This document shows positions 1 to 8,950 of a stretch of 64,000 nucleotides of DNA, one piece after another. The stretch spans positions 434,001 through 498,000 of the forward strand of contig NZ_JAALDK010000001.1 of assembly GCF_013366925.1 (NCBI RefSeq). Reading direction: 5' to 3'. Position numbers and translations under genes: made by a program. This DNA is from Paraburkholderia youngii. GTDB lineage: Bacteria > Pseudomonadota > Gammaproteobacteria > Burkholderiales > Burkholderiaceae. The notes under the pieces are model-generated. The model was not told the origin of the DNA. It worked only from the letters and a program-made list of their open reading frames with translations, and made no database searches. The stretch's first letter is position 1. Every line of letters starts with the position of its first letter.

Positions 1-2
1 TC

Positions 3-311
3 GAGCCCGACGCTTCGCTCGCACGCATCGAACTCGCTGACGATGCCGGTTTCGACGATATCGTCGTCGAGCGTTTGGGCGGAAATGGACCGATGACCGA
101 GGTCGCGGGCGTCGACTATGGCCGCCTTCACGCCGCGCTCAGCCGCGCGATTCGCGAGTGCGTGCTGAATCTGTCCAACCATGCCGCGCAACGGTGCCGC
201 GCGTCGATCGCTCAGTTGATGAAGCTCGCGCGGCGTCTTGCAGCGTCGTTAGCGACGCATGAGGAAGGCTTGCTCGATCTGAAGTCGCAGGTGCGATCGG
301 AATCTGTCTGA
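3..311 (+). CDS. 3' part of an unrecognised protein (start lies left of the window)
   Basis: One frame is open from the left edge to a TGA at 309-311 and gives about 102 residues. Codons are GC-rich in the third position, as in neighbouring genes, which favours real coding. The sequence is Ala/Arg/Leu-rich with likely helices and no motif I recognise; no signal or membrane segment is visible. Internal TTG or ATG codons (75, 93) could also start a shorter protein, so the boundary is uncertain. It converges on ribE with about 80 bp between them. I do not assign a function. Confidence 0.4.
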   Translation, partial: EPDASLARIELADDAGFDDIVVERLGGNGPMTEVAGVDYGRLHAALSRAIRECVLNLSNHAAQRCRASIAQLMKLARRLAASLATHEEGLLDLKSQVRSESV

Positions 312-392
312 CGCGCCGCGCAAATGCCGTGTCTCACCGTTCTCATCGCGCGGCATCGGATTGGAGCGCTTGACCGCCTCGACGGCGCGTGA

Positions 393-1028
393 TTACTTCA
401 ACGATTGATCGCCATCGCGCGGCGCATTGAGCATTCGCTCCACATACCGCGCAATCAGATCGATTTCCAGATTCACTTTCACGCCATCGCGCAGATGCTT
501 GAGCGCCGTTACCTGCACGGTATGCGGAATCAGATTGATCGAAAACTCGCAGCCGTCATCGCGATCAGCGACGGAGTTCACGGTCAGGCTCACGCCGTTG
601 ACCGTAATCGAACCCTTGTACGCGAGATAGCGGCCGATGTCGCGCGGCGCGAGGATGCGCAGCTCGTGCGATTCGCCGACCGGCGCGAAACGCGTGACGG
701 TACCGAGCCCGTCGACGTGTCCGGACACGATATGTCCGCCGAGCCGGTCATGCGCGCGCAGCGCTTTCTCGAGATTGACCTCGCCGGTTTCGCCGAGACC
801 GGCCGTGCGGTTCAGGCTTTCGCGCGATACGTCGACTTCGAACGAATGAGCGGTCTTCGCGACCACCGTCATGCAGGCGCCCTGGATCGTGATGCTGTCG
901 CCGAGCTGCACGTCGGCGAGGTCGAGGCCGCCGGCTTCGACGTTCAGGCGTACGCCCGCGTCGTCGCCCGCGCCGAGCGGCTTGACTGATTCGATGCGGC
1001 CCACTGCCGCGACGATTCCTGTAAACAT
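393..1028 (-). CDS. ribE: Riboflavin synthase alpha subunit
   Basis: Catalyses the last step of riboflavin synthesis, dismutation of two 6,7-dimethyl-8-ribityllumazine molecules into riboflavin and a pyrimidinedione, in the cytosol. The 211-residue protein has the family's N-terminus MFTGIV and the internal duplication of two lumazine-binding barrels: GDSITIQGACMTV near residue 43 is echoed by GSITVNGVSLTV in the second half. Length is normal. It lies 15 bp downstream of ribD on the same strand, so the two are very probably co-transcribed. The symbol ribC is used for the same enzyme in some species. No FMN riboswitch was seen upstream of the ribD-ribE pair. Confidence 0.96.
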   Translation of the reverse strand: MFTGIVAAVGRIESVKPLGAGDDAGVRLNVEAGGLDLADVQLGDSITIQGACMTVVAKTAHSFEVDVSRESLNRTAGLGETGEVNLEKALRAHDRLGGHIVSGHVDGLGTVTRFAPVGESHELRILAPRDIGRYLAYKGSITVNGVSLTVNSVADRDDGCEFSINLIPHTVQVTALKHLRDGVKVNLEIDLIARYVERMLNAPRDGDQSLK

Positions 1029-1043
1029 CGTGCTAATCCTTGA

Positions 1044-2195
1044 TCATTTCGAAACGGTGGGGGACACGGCGTCGGTCCCGGGTACGGGCGCCTGCGCAAA
1101 GCGCGCGAGAATCCGCAGATCGTCGCCGATCCGCTCGACCGTGTGGAAATTGAGCTTCACACGGTCTTCGAGCAGGTCGGGCGCGTCCAGATTGAACATG
1201 CTCATCGAGTCCACGCCGAGCAGGCTCGGCGCCAGATAGACGAGCAGTTCATCGACGCAGCCTTCGCGCAGCAGCGAGCCGTTCAGCTTGTAGCCGGCTT
1301 CGACGTGCAATTCGTTCACGTTGCGCTCGCCGAGCACGCTCAGCATGCGCGGCAGATCCACTTTGCCGAACGCGTTCGGCAGCGGCACGATCTCGGCGCC
1401 GCGCTCGCGCAGCGCAACCGCGCGTTCTTCGAGACGCGCATCGAGCTCGCCGCAGAAAATCAGCGTCGGCGCGCCGGCCAGGATCTGCGCGTCGAGCGGC
1501 ACGTCGAGCTGGCTGTCGATCAGCACGCGGTGCGGCTGGCGCGGCGTATCGACCGCCCGCACGGTCATGCGCGGATTGTCTTCGCGCACGGTGCCGATGC
1601 CCGTCAGGATCGCCGACGCGCGCGCACGCCACGCATGACCGTCGGCGCGCGCGGCCGCGCTCGTGATCCACTGGCTCTCACCCGAAGGCAAGCCGGTGCG
1701 GCCATCGAGCGATGCCGCCACCTTCATGCGCACCCACGGACGGCCGCGCGTCATGCGCGACACGAAGCCGATGTTCAGCTCGCGCGCTTCGTTTGCGAGC
1801 AGCCCGCAGCGCACTTCGATACCGGCTTCGCGCAGCATCGCGAGACCGCGGCCGGACACCTGTGGATTGGGATCTTCCATCGCCGCGATCACGCGGCCGA
1901 TCTGTGCTTCGATCAGCGCGCTGGCGCACGGTGGCGTGCGGCCGAAATGGCTGCACGGTTCGAGCGTCACGTAGGCGGTCGCGCCGCGCAGGTCGTGGCC
2001 GCGCGAGCGCGCGTCCTTCAGCGCGCGAATCTCGGCGTGATCCTGACCGGCAGGCTGCGTGTAGCCTTCGCCGATCACCTCGCCGTTTCTGACGAGCACG
2101 CAGCCGACGCGCGGATTCGGGTCGGTCGTGTACATGCCGCGCTTCGCGAGCGCGAGCGCGCGTTCCATATGGACGAAATCGGTTTGCGAGAACAT
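1044..2195 (-). CDS. ribD: Bifunctional pyrimidine deaminase/reductase of riboflavin synthesis
   Basis: Converts the pyrimidine from GTP cyclohydrolase II through deamination and NADPH-dependent ribose reduction, the second and third steps of riboflavin synthesis. The 383-residue protein has an N-terminal CMP/dCMP-deaminase-like domain with the zinc ligands visible: H53 in HAEIRAL, and C81 and C90 in PCSHFGRTPPC. A C-terminal RibD reductase domain starts near residue 150 (RPWVRMKVAASLDG). Both domains are intact and the length is typical. It lies between hemL (63 bp upstream) and ribE (15 bp downstream), forming a hemL-ribD-ribE string on the minus strand. Confidence 0.96.
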   Translation of the reverse strand: MFSQTDFVHMERALALAKRGMYTTDPNPRVGCVLVRNGEVIGEGYTQPAGQDHAEIRALKDARSRGHDLRGATAYVTLEPCSHFGRTPPCASALIEAQIGRVIAAMEDPNPQVSGRGLAMLREAGIEVRCGLLANEARELNIGFVSRMTRGRPWVRMKVAASLDGRTGLPSGESQWITSAAARADGHAWRARASAILTGIGTVREDNPRMTVRAVDTPRQPHRVLIDSQLDVPLDAQILAGAPTLIFCGELDARLEERAVALRERGAEIVPLPNAFGKVDLPRMLSVLGERNVNELHVEAGYKLNGSLLREGCVDELLVYLAPSLLGVDSMSMFNLDAPDLLEDRVKLNFHTVERIGDDLRILARFAQAPVPGTDAVSPTVSK

Positions 2196-2258
2196 CGGTG
2201 TCCGTTGTGGTGCGGTGTCTGGGTCGTGCGGGTTGCGGCTTTTGCCTGAAGTCCGGGT

Positions 2259-3542
2259 TTAGCCCTTCAACGCTGCGAACGCGCCGCGCGCGGCGTCGAT
2301 CGTCGCGTCGATCACTGCGTCGTCGTGCGCGCTCGACACGAAGCCCGCCTCATACGCGGACGGCGCGAAGTACACGCCCGCGTCGAGCATCTTGTGGAAG
2401 AACGCGTTGAAGCGCGGCACGTCGCTCTTCGTGACGTCGGCGAAGCTCGTCGGGATCGATTCGCGGAAGTAGATGCCGAACATGCCGCCGAGCGCATCGG
2501 CTGCGAACGGCACGTCCGCTTCGCGGGCGACCTGCGCGAGCCCTTGCGCGAGACGCGTGGTGCGTGCGGCGAGCGTGTCGTAGAAGCCGGGCGCCTGGAT
2601 CAGCTGCAGCGTCTTCAGGCCGGCCGCGACCGCGATCGGATTGCCCGACAGCGTGCCCGCCTGATAGACGCCGCCGAGCGGCGCGAGGTGAGCCATGATG
2701 TCGCGCCGTCCGCCGAACACCGCCGCCGGCATGCCGCCGCCGATCACCTTGCCGAGGCACGTAAGGTCCGGCGTGATGCCGTAGAGCTGCTGCGCGCCGC
2801 CGAGCGCAACGCGGAAGCCGCACATCACTTCGTCGAAGATCAGCACCGAGCCGTACTCGGTGCACAGGCGCCGCAGCGCCTGCAGGAATTCGGGGGTCGC
2901 GCGCACGAGGTTCATATTGCCCGCAACCGGCTCGACGATCACCGAGGCGATCTCGTTGCCGAACGCCTCGAACGCTTCTTCGAGCTCGGCGACGTTGTTG
3001 TATTCGAGCACGGTGGTGTGCTTCGCGATATCGACCGGCACGCCCGCCGAGGTCGGATTGCCGAAGGTCAGGAGGCCCGAGCCAGCCTTTACGAGCAGGC
3101 TGTCCGCATGGCCGTGATAGCAGCCTTCGAACTTGACGATGCGGCTGCGGTTCGTGAAGCCGCGCGCGAGACGCAGCGCGCTCATCGTCGCCTCGGTGCC
3201 GCTCGACACCATGCGCACCTGTTCGATCGACGGCACCAGCTTGCAGATTTCCTCGGCGATCTGGACTTCCGACTCGGTCGGCGCGCCGAACGAGAAGCCA
3301 TTCACGAGCACGCGCTGCACGGCTTCGAGCACTTCGGGATGAACGTGGCCGAGGATCATGGGACCCCACGAGCCGATGTAGTCGGTATAGCGCTGGCCGT
3401 CCGCGTCCCAGAAGTACGGGCCTTGCGCGCGCTCGATGAAGCGCGGCGTGCCACCGACGGAACGGAAAGCGCGCACCGGCGAATTCACGCCGCCGGGGAT
3501 CGTGCGTTGCGCGCGTTCGAAGAGGGTTTCGTTTCTGGACAT
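2259..3542 (-). CDS. hemL: Glutamate-1-semialdehyde 2,1-aminomutase
   Basis: PLP enzyme that turns glutamate-1-semialdehyde into 5-aminolevulinate in the C5 route to haem. The 427 residues match the family length. The PLP lysine is K265 in [11 protein letters not shown], and the SSGTEATM and FDEVMCGFR motifs of class III aminotransferases are present. I start at the ATG giving [12 protein letters not shown], the usual N-terminus of this family; an upstream in-frame codon at 3566 would add eight atypical residues. It shares the strand with ribD-ribE. A further tetrapyrrole-related gene, hemW, lies about 4 kb to the right. Confidence 0.96.
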   Translation of the reverse strand: MSRNETLFERAQRTIPGGVNSPVRAFRSVGGTPRFIERAQGPYFWDADGQRYTDYIGSWGPMILGHVHPEVLEAVQRVLVNGFSFGAPTESEVQIAEEICKLVPSIEQVRMVSSGTEATMSALRLARGFTNRSRIVKFEGCYHGHADSLLVKAGSGLLTFGNPTSAGVPVDIAKHTTVLEYNNVAELEEAFEAFGNEIASVIVEPVAGNMNLVRATPEFLQALRRLCTEYGSVLIFDEVMCGFRVALGGAQQLYGITPDLTCLGKVIGGGMPAAVFGGRRDIMAHLAPLGGVYQAGTLSGNPIAVAAGLKTLQLIQAPGFYDTLAARTTRLAQGLAQVAREADVPFAADALGGMFGIYFRESIPTSFADVTKSDVPRFNAFFHKMLDAGVYFAPSAYEAGFVSSAHDDAVIDATIDAARGAFAALKG

Positions 3543-3699
3543 GGCGATGGCTGGAATAGGGAGCAAGGGTTGCGCAGCGGCGCAAAGGGCCTCGGACGAT
3601 TCCCGCGGACACTTCGCGCGATGCTGGGATGGATCGAGAAATTGTACCGGACTCGGCGCCGGCGGGCTGTGCGTGCGGGCGGCCGCGGCGGCGGGAATT

Positions 3700-4176
3700 T
3701 CAGGCCCGGCTGCCCGGTGCGGGCAGCGCCGGCGGCTTGCGCTTGCCGGTCAATTCGGCCCAGCGCTTCTCCAGCGCGCCTTCGGCGATCGGCTTGATGA
3801 TCGTGCCCGAGCTTTGCGCATCCCACGTCTGCACCGAGAACGGATGCACACGCAGCTGATCGCGCGGGATGACCGGCGCGTGATGCGCATCGACGAGCCA
3901 GTCGTAGACGAAGTCGATGCACAGCCGGTAACCGCGTTTGGTCGACGCGTCGGGGACTTCGTACGGCGCGCGCGTCACGTAGCCCGAACCGAAGATACCC
4001 TTCGGCTCCTGCGCGACGCGATGCAGGAACACGCGATCGCCGGGCAGGATACCGCGCGCGAAGCCGCAGCCCCACGCGTCGGTCACCGCTTCGCCGGCCG
4101 CCACGCGTTTCGCGATGTCGGGCAGCTCGGGCCACGGCCATTTTTTGGGGCTCCAGATCAGCAGAAAGGCGGTCAT
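3700..4176 (-). CDS. EVE-domain protein
   Basis: A compact 158-residue protein that is essentially one EVE domain, a PUA-like fold that binds modified bases in nucleic acids in characterised members. The N-terminal [14 protein letters not shown] and the later [19 protein letters not shown] and [15 protein letters not shown] segments are family hallmarks. An in-frame upstream start at 4299 would add 41 low-complexity residues before the domain and is rejected. It sits alone on the minus strand, 157 bp before hemL. Its exact substrate is unknown; a base-modification sensing or defence role is only an inference from the family. Confidence 0.85.
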   Translation of the reverse strand: MTAFLLIWSPKKWPWPELPDIAKRVAAGEAVTDAWGCGFARGILPGDRVFLHRVAQEPKGIFGSGYVTRAPYEVPDASTKRGYRLCIDFVYDWLVDAHHAPVIPRDQLRVHPFSVQTWDAQSSGTIIKPIAEGALEKRWAELTGKRKPPALPAPGSRA

Positions 4177-4379
4177 CGCGGGTTCGAACGGGAGCGGGGG
4201 AAGGGGGTGGGCATGCAGGCGGCAGCTTAACCGATCGACGGTGTTTGCGCCGCGCGGTGCTGCCTCGCGCACAGTCAGCGGGTTAACCGTCGCGTACAAT
4301 CGAGGCGGTCAGCTGATGGCCGTTCCCGCCTCACCCGTTCCGCTGCCGATGCCGGCGCGGCGTTCCATCCGGATTTCCC

Positions 4380-5600
4380 ATGTCTCACGTCGTCAAACGC
4401 CGGCCCGATGGCCGGCTGATCCTGTTGCTCGGCGCGCTGGCCGCGTGCGGGCCGATTTCCATCGACATGTATCTGCCGAGCCTGCCGACCATCGCGCAGG
4501 CTTTCGCGGTCGGCACGGGCGCCGCGCAATCGACGTTGACGAGCTTCATGTTCGGCTTCTCGATCGGCATGCTGCTGTACGGTCCGCTGTCCGATACGTA
4601 TGGCCGCCGGCCGATCCTGCTTGGCGGCATCATCATGTATGCGCTCGCGAGCATCGCCTGCGCGCTGTCGATCTCGATCGGCTCGCTGGTCGGCTTTCGC
4701 TTCGTGCAGGCGTTGGGCGCGGGGGCGGCGTCGGTGCTGGCTCGCGCGATCGCGCGCGACGCGCACGAGCCCGGCGATGCGGCGCGCGTACTGTCGATGA
4801 TCGCGATCGTCACTGCGATCGGTCCGCTGCTCGCACCGCTGATCGGCGGACAGTTGCTGCTGCTGGGCGGCTGGCGCGCGGTATTCGTCGCGCTGACGCT
4901 GTTCGGGGCCGTATGCGCGGTGACCGCATTCCTGAAGGTACCGGAGACGTGGCCGCGCGAGATGCGCGCGCAGTCGGCGCTGCTGAAGTCGTTCGGCGCG
5001 TATGGCACGCTGCTGCGCGATCCGGTCGCGTGGGGACATATGTTGTGCGGCGGCATGGCGTTTGCGTCGATGTTCGCGTACATCACGGCGACGCCGTTCG
5101 TCTACATCGAGTATTTCCACGTGTCCGCGCAGCACTATGGCTTCCTGTTCGCGCTGAATATCGTCGGCATCATGTTCGGCAATTACCTGAATACGCGGTT
5201 CGTCGGCCGGCTCGGGCCGGTGCCGATCATCTCGTTTGCGGCGACCGTGAGCTTCGTCGCGTCGCTGTTCGTGTCCGTCGTGTCGCTGACTGGGTGGGGC
5301 GGCTTGTGGTCGATCGTGTTTGGCCTCTTTTTCGTCGTCAGCGTGGTGGGCGTGTTGTCCGCCAACTGCACGACCGATCTGATGCATCGCTATCCGGTCA
5401 ACGCAGGTGCCGCGGCGGCCGTATTCGGCGCGGTGCAGCTCGCGCTGGGCGCGTTGTCGAGCCTCGCGGTCGGACTGTGGCAGGACGGCACGCCGAAGGG
5501 CATGGGCATCGTCGTCGGCGTGGCGGGCTGCCTGTGCTTTGTCGGACGCAGGCTCGTGATGCGCTGGAACGGGACGAAGTCGCCGGTTGCGGCTGTGTAG
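4380..5600 (+). CDS. Bcr/CflA-family multidrug efflux transporter (MFS)
   Basis: Inner-membrane drug/proton antiporter of the major facilitator superfamily. The 406-residue sequence is strongly hydrophobic, with about twelve predicted spans. It carries the family signature IDMYLPSLPTIAQAF near residue 23 and the loop 2-3 motif GPLSDTYGRRPILLGG near residue 65. Family members export chloramphenicol, bicyclomycin or other small molecules; the substrate cannot be read from sequence. It is divergent from the EVE gene with about 200 bp between them, which probably holds both promoters. No regulator gene adjoins it. Confidence 0.9.
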   Translation: MSHVVKRRPDGRLILLLGALAACGPISIDMYLPSLPTIAQAFAVGTGAAQSTLTSFMFGFSIGMLLYGPLSDTYGRRPILLGGIIMYALASIACALSISIGSLVGFRFVQALGAGAASVLARAIARDAHEPGDAARVLSMIAIVTAIGPLLAPLIGGQLLLLGGWRAVFVALTLFGAVCAVTAFLKVPETWPREMRAQSALLKSFGAYGTLLRDPVAWGHMLCGGMAFASMFAYITATPFVYIEYFHVSAQHYGFLFALNIVGIMFGNYLNTRFVGRLGPVPIISFAATVSFVASLFVSVVSLTGWGGLWSIVFGLFFVVSVVGVLSANCTTDLMHRYPVNAGAAAAVFGAVQLALGALSSLAVGLWQDGTPKGMGIVVGVAGCLCFVGRRLVMRWNGTKSPVAAV

Positions 5601-5815
5601 CGTGTGCTGTTTGGGTATTGAGGTCGAGCACTGCGCGGGCGCTGTGAAAACGGCGTGAAAGCCATATGACGCTCGAGCTACACGGGCTGTCGGTATCGAC
5701 CGACGCGTGAGTTCACCGGGCGCGTCTCCGGAAAACACCTGGTGTTGCGCGCGCACCACCGTGCGTCGCGGTTTGCATTGCTATGATGAAGTCACTGTTC
5801 CTCGGAGCGGCAATC

Positions 5816-6046
5816 ATGGCGATCAAAGACCTGATAAACGGCGAACGGCAATTTGCCGCATTCGCCGAAGCACAACGGCTGGCCGACAGCGGCGCTTACT
5901 ACGATTACACCGACATCGAATATGTGTTGCGCTTTGATCACGGGTTGACGGATGTATCGGCTCTGCTCGATAGCCAGCTGATGCATCGCGATCTGAATCG
6001 CCGTTGTGCCGATGCGCGCGAGAAGCTCGAGATCGCGGATGCGTGA
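5816..6046 (+). CDS. Small hypothetical protein upstream of a RidA gene
   Basis: A 76-residue acidic protein starting MAIKDLINGERQF. I use the ATG at 5816 because a GGAG box lies 8 bp upstream (5804-5807); an in-frame ATG at 5783 would add eleven residues without a good ribosome site. It has no signal peptide or membrane span and two Tyr/Asp-rich stretches (YYDYTDIEY). It lies 68 bp ahead of the RidA gene on the same strand and may be co-transcribed. I do not recognise a family. Confidence 0.65.
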   Translation: MAIKDLINGERQFAAFAEAQRLADSGAYYDYTDIEYVLRFDHGLTDVSALLDSQLMHRDLNRRCADAREKLEIADA

Positions 6047-6114
6047 TGCGCGGGTTTGCGCTGAATGAAGCACGGCGATGAACCGCTCCGGGAATTTCAC
6101 TTCTGGAGTGGTTG

Positions 6115-6519
6115 ATGACCGATAGCACGCGCGCCTCACGTTTGCCTCACACCGACAACCCAGCCGCGCTGGCCAAACCCGGCGGTCACTACAGTCATGT
6201 CGCGGTCGCGAATGGCTTCGTGTTCGTGTCCGGGCAATTGCCGATCAATGCGCAAGGCGACAAGCTTGCCGATGCGTCATTCGACGCGCAAGCCGAACAG
6301 GTTCTGGCCAATGTGAAGGCGGCGCTCGAAAGCGTCGGCAGCAGCGTCGCGCAATTGGTGCAGGTGCGCGTGTATGTCGTCGATGTCGAACATTGGGCTA
6401 GCTTCAATCAGATCTACGCGCGCTGGGCCGGTGAGGCCAAACCGGCGCGCGCGGTTGTGCCGGTGCCGCAGTTGCACTATGGGTTCAAGATCGAGGTTGA
6501 GGCGGTGGGGGTGGTTTAG
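6115..6519 (+). CDS. RidA/YjgF family enamine/imine deaminase
   Basis: Members hydrolyse reactive enamine/imine intermediates released by PLP enzymes such as threonine dehydratase, protecting the cell from 2-aminoacrylate damage. The 134-residue protein has the family's full layout, including GFVFVSGQLPIN near residue 34 and the C-terminal signature with the substrate-binding arginine in PARAVVPVPQL. The ATG at 6115 is preceded by GGAG at 6105-6108; a TTG immediately upstream is ignored. RidA proteins fall into several subfamilies with different substrates, and I do not assign one. Confidence 0.9.
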   Translation: MTDSTRASRLPHTDNPAALAKPGGHYSHVAVANGFVFVSGQLPINAQGDKLADASFDAQAEQVLANVKAALESVGSSVAQLVQVRVYVVDVEHWASFNQIYARWAGEAKPARAVVPVPQLHYGFKIEVEAVGVV

Positions 6520-6704
6520 TTCGGGGTGGTGCAAGCGAGTACCTGAAGCTTCGCAGGCTTTTCTCGTTTTCACGATCAGATCCTGCCGAAGCACGCGGCA
6601 AAGGTCGAGCATCAACCGGCGATGCCTTGGCGCGACCCTTGCCGAACGGGCGCTTGCGCATACTGTGTCGAGCAAGGGATCGGCTTGTGCATTCGAGCGA
6701 GGCT

Positions 6705-7124
6705 CTATCGATATTCGTCAATCTCAACGGTGCCGCCCATGGCTTCCATCAGGGTGCGGATATCGTCGGCCACATCAGGCACGCGGTCGCCGCTCTCGTT
6801 GTCCCAATAACAGAAGAAACGCATCTGTGCGCCAGTGCGCTTGAGCAATTCGGGCAGGTCCAATCGGGGCAATGCCAAGCGTTCGACAAGATAGCGAAGG
6901 TGAGGCGCGAGAAGATCACTCTGAACATGCCCCTTGCTATCCACACTCCATACACCAATTCGAGCGGGGTACTTGCTAGTGCGCCCAGACGGTGTAGTGC
7001 GGAATTGCCCCCGAACGCTCTGCATGTCCGGTTCAACGCCAAAATAGTTTGTCCAGAATTCGGGCCGCTCCACGTCCTGATAGATAGTGAAAGAAGCATG
7101 TGCAAGTTGATGGGTCGTTACCAT
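6705..7124 (-). CDS. DUF4279-like protein, possible immunity protein
   Basis: A 139-residue protein resembling the DUF4279 family (ASFTIYQDVERPEFWTNYFGV at the start, an acidic C-terminus around GGTVEIDEYR). Proteins of this family are often found next to polymorphic toxins and are suspected immunity proteins; that is family context, not proof. A strong AAGGA box lies a few bases before the ATG at 7124. Just upstream on the same strand, and overlapping its 5' end, is a short fragment that could be the tip of a larger toxin. Base composition is lower in GC than the flanking core genes, consistent with acquisition. Confidence 0.65.
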   Translation of the reverse strand: MVTTHQLAHASFTIYQDVERPEFWTNYFGVEPDMQSVRGQFRTTPSGRTSKYPARIGVWSVDSKGHVQSDLLAPHLRYLVERLALPRLDLPELLKRTGAQMRFFCYWDNESGDRVPDVADDIRTLMEAMGGTVEIDEYR

Positions 7125-7322
7125 AACATTCCTTCAGGGTGCAACTGTGCATGTTGTCGATAACCACGCCGTTAAATTCCACGTCTCCATCGTCATGCCA
7201 GATCACGTTGTTGTCGCCGCGCAATTTGTTGTACTGCTTCATAGCGTGAAGCATGTCGCTGAACGTACATAGGTGTGTCGATGGTCTATCTGAAGCCGCT
7301 GCCGGTGTTGACAGCAGTCAGA
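7033..7322 (-). pseudogene. Possible C-terminal remnant of a larger (toxin-like) protein
   Basis: The minus-strand frame from about 7322 encodes MLHAMKQYNKLRGDNN and then IWHDDGDVEFNGVVIDNMHS before running into an unlike tail that overlaps the DUF4279 gene. No plausible complete N-terminus exists. A second frame (7286-7498) ends close by and might be the upstream part after a frameshift. The pattern of a short terminal fragment immediately ahead of a suspected immunity gene is what orphan polymorphic-toxin tips look like. The assignment is inference from layout; I cannot name the toxin family. Confidence 0.35.
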
Positions 7323-7524
7323 TAAGTACCGTGCGACAGGCAGTCCGTACATGGGCGACCGCCCAAAATCTCCACGGGTTTCGACGAAACAGATAAAAGC
7401 GCCCGCAAGAACATTGCGATTTTTCGCGCCCGTAGTGCGGTTGCTCGCGGGGAGCGACCGTAACTCTCGTCTATGATCTTTCCAGTCGCTGAGGGCACTC
7501 GCGCAGCGGATCATCGGGATAAGA

Positions 7525-7565
7525 AAAACAAAAACCCCGTAAGTTGCTGAACTTACGGGGTTTTT
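7525..7565 (-). terminator. Strong rho-independent terminator behind tRNA-Ser
   Basis: A perfect 10-bp stem (7535-7544 with 7551-7560, loop TGCTGA) is flanked by A-runs on the left and a T-run on the right, so it can stop transcription from either side. It lies directly downstream of tRNA-Ser on the minus strand. Confidence 0.85.
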
Positions 7566-7575
7566 CTTGGGAGAC

Positions 7576-7665
7576 TGGCGGAGGCGGTGAGATTCGAACT
7601 CACGGAAGGATTGCTCCTTCGCCGGTTTTCAAGACCGGTGCCTTAAACCACTCGGCCACACCTCC
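7576..7665 (-). tRNA. tRNA-Ser (anticodon TGA)
   Basis: A 90-nt class II tRNA with encoded CCA. Acceptor ends GGAGGTG and CACCTCC-type pair, the long variable arm expected of serine tRNAs is present, and the anticodon loop CTTGAAA gives TGA, reading UCA-type codons. Its 3' end faces the DUF4279/toxin-remnant segment, a typical position for inserted DNA, although no duplicated attachment site was found. Confidence 0.95.
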
Positions 7666-7720
7666 AAACCGCGAATTGTAACCTGGAAAGACTTCGCTGC
7701 CGAGTCCAGGCGAGTCGCCA

Positions 7721-8950
7721 TCACTGCGGATCTTTCAGAAACAGCGCCTGCAGATCGTTCAGGAACGCCTGCCCAAGCGGCGTCGGCGCGATCCGTTCGT
7801 GGTCGCGCGTAATCAGCTTGCGCCGTTCCGCTTCCTGCAACGCGGGTTCGATCGTCGTGATCGACAGACCCGTGCGCTCGATGAACCGATGCACCGGAAA
7901 CCCTTCCACCAGGCGCAGCGCGTTCAGCATGAACTCGAACGGCAGATCGCGCGGCCCGACCTCGTGCTCTTCCTGCACGCTTGCCCCGGCCTTGGCCTGT
8001 TCGATGAACGTGGTGGGATGTTTGTAGCGCGCCTGACGCACGATGCGATTCGGAAACGACAGCTTCGTATGCGCACCCGCGCCGATGCCGAGATAGTCGC
8101 CGAAACGCCAGTAGTTCAGATTGTGTTTGCTTTGCCGATGCGGCCGCGCATACGCGGACACCTCGTAGCGCTCATAGCCGGCCTCGGCGGTGCGTTGATG
8201 AATCCAGTCCTGCATGTCCGCGGACGCGTCGTCGTCGGGCAGCGCGGGCGGGAACTTGGCGAACAGCGTGTTCGGTTCGAGCGTCAGGTGATACAGCGAC
8301 AGATGCGGCGGTGCAAACGACAACGCCGTTTCCACGTCGGCCTGGCATTCGGCGAGCGTTTGCCTGGGCAGCGCGAACATCAGGTCGAGGTTGAAGTTGT
8401 CGAACGTGGTCGCGGCGACTTCGACCGCGTGGCGCGCCTGCGCCGCGTCGTGAATGCGGCCGAGCGCCTTCAGATGCGTTTCGTTGAAACTCTGGATGCC
8501 CACCGACAGCCGGTTCACGCCGCTCGCGCGAAACTGCGCGAACTTGTCGGCTTCGAACGTGCCGGGGTTCGCTTCGAGCGTGATTTCCGCGTCGGCGTCG
8601 AGGGGCAGCAAAGCGCGAATATCCGACAGCATGCGATCGAGCCCCGCCGCCGACAGCAAACTCGGCGTGCCCCCGCCGATGAACACCGTATGCACCTGGC
8701 GGCCCCAGATCAGTGGCAACGCCATTTCCAGATCGGCGCGCAGCGCGTCGAGGTAGTCGTTCTCCGGGAACGCTTCGCCCTTCCACTCATGCGAATTGAA
8801 GTCGCAGTACGGGCACTTGCGCACGCACCACGGAAAATGCACGTACAGCGCGAGCGGCGGCAGGGACGTCAAACGGATGCCGCCTGGCGACGTGAATGCC
8901 TTGACGACGCCGTTGCCGATGTCCGCCGGTGTCGATCGGATCGGAATCAC
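7721..8950 (-). CDS. hemW: Haem chaperone HemW (radical SAM)
   Basis: Radical-SAM protein of the coproporphyrinogen oxidase-like family, now regarded as a haem chaperone. The 409 residues carry the cluster motif with C42, C46 and C49 in WCVRKCPYCDF, preceded by YVHFP, and the SAM-binding GGGTPS a little further on; the C-terminal HemN domain is present. The GTG at 8950 overlaps the rdgB stop by four bases (GTGA) and is preceded by an excellent GGAGG box, so translation is coupled to rdgB. It is the last gene of the rph-rdgB-hemW string and ends about 55 bp before tRNA-Ser. Confidence 0.93.
   Translation of the reverse strand: MIPIRSTPADIGNGVVKAFTSPGGIRLTSLPPLALYVHFPWCVRKCPYCDFNSHEWKGEAFPENDYLDALRADLEMALPLIWGRQVHTVFIGGGTPSLLSAAGLDRMLSDIRALLPLDADAEITLEANPGTFEADKFAQFRASGVNRLSVGIQSFNETHLKALGRIHDAAQARHAVEVAATTFDNFNLDLMFALPRQTLAECQADVETALSFAPPHLSLYHLTLEPNTLFAKFPPALPDDDASADMQDWIHQRTAEAGYERYEVSAYARPHRQSKHNLNYWRFGDYLGIGAGAHTKLSFPNRIVRQARYKHPTTFIEQAKAGASVQEEHEVGPRDLPFEFMLNALRLVEGFPVHRFIERTGLSITTIEPALQEAERRKLITRDHERIAPTPLGQAFLNDLQALFLKDPQ

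Noticed and set aside
2325..3797. Long plus-strand open frame opposite hemL
   Set aside because: Arg/His-rich translation, no domain; a mirror of codon bias in the real minus-strand gene.
7239..7514. 91-residue minus-strand frame upstream of the toxin-like fragment
   Set aside because: No ribosome site or recognisable sequence; kept only as a possible frameshifted relic.
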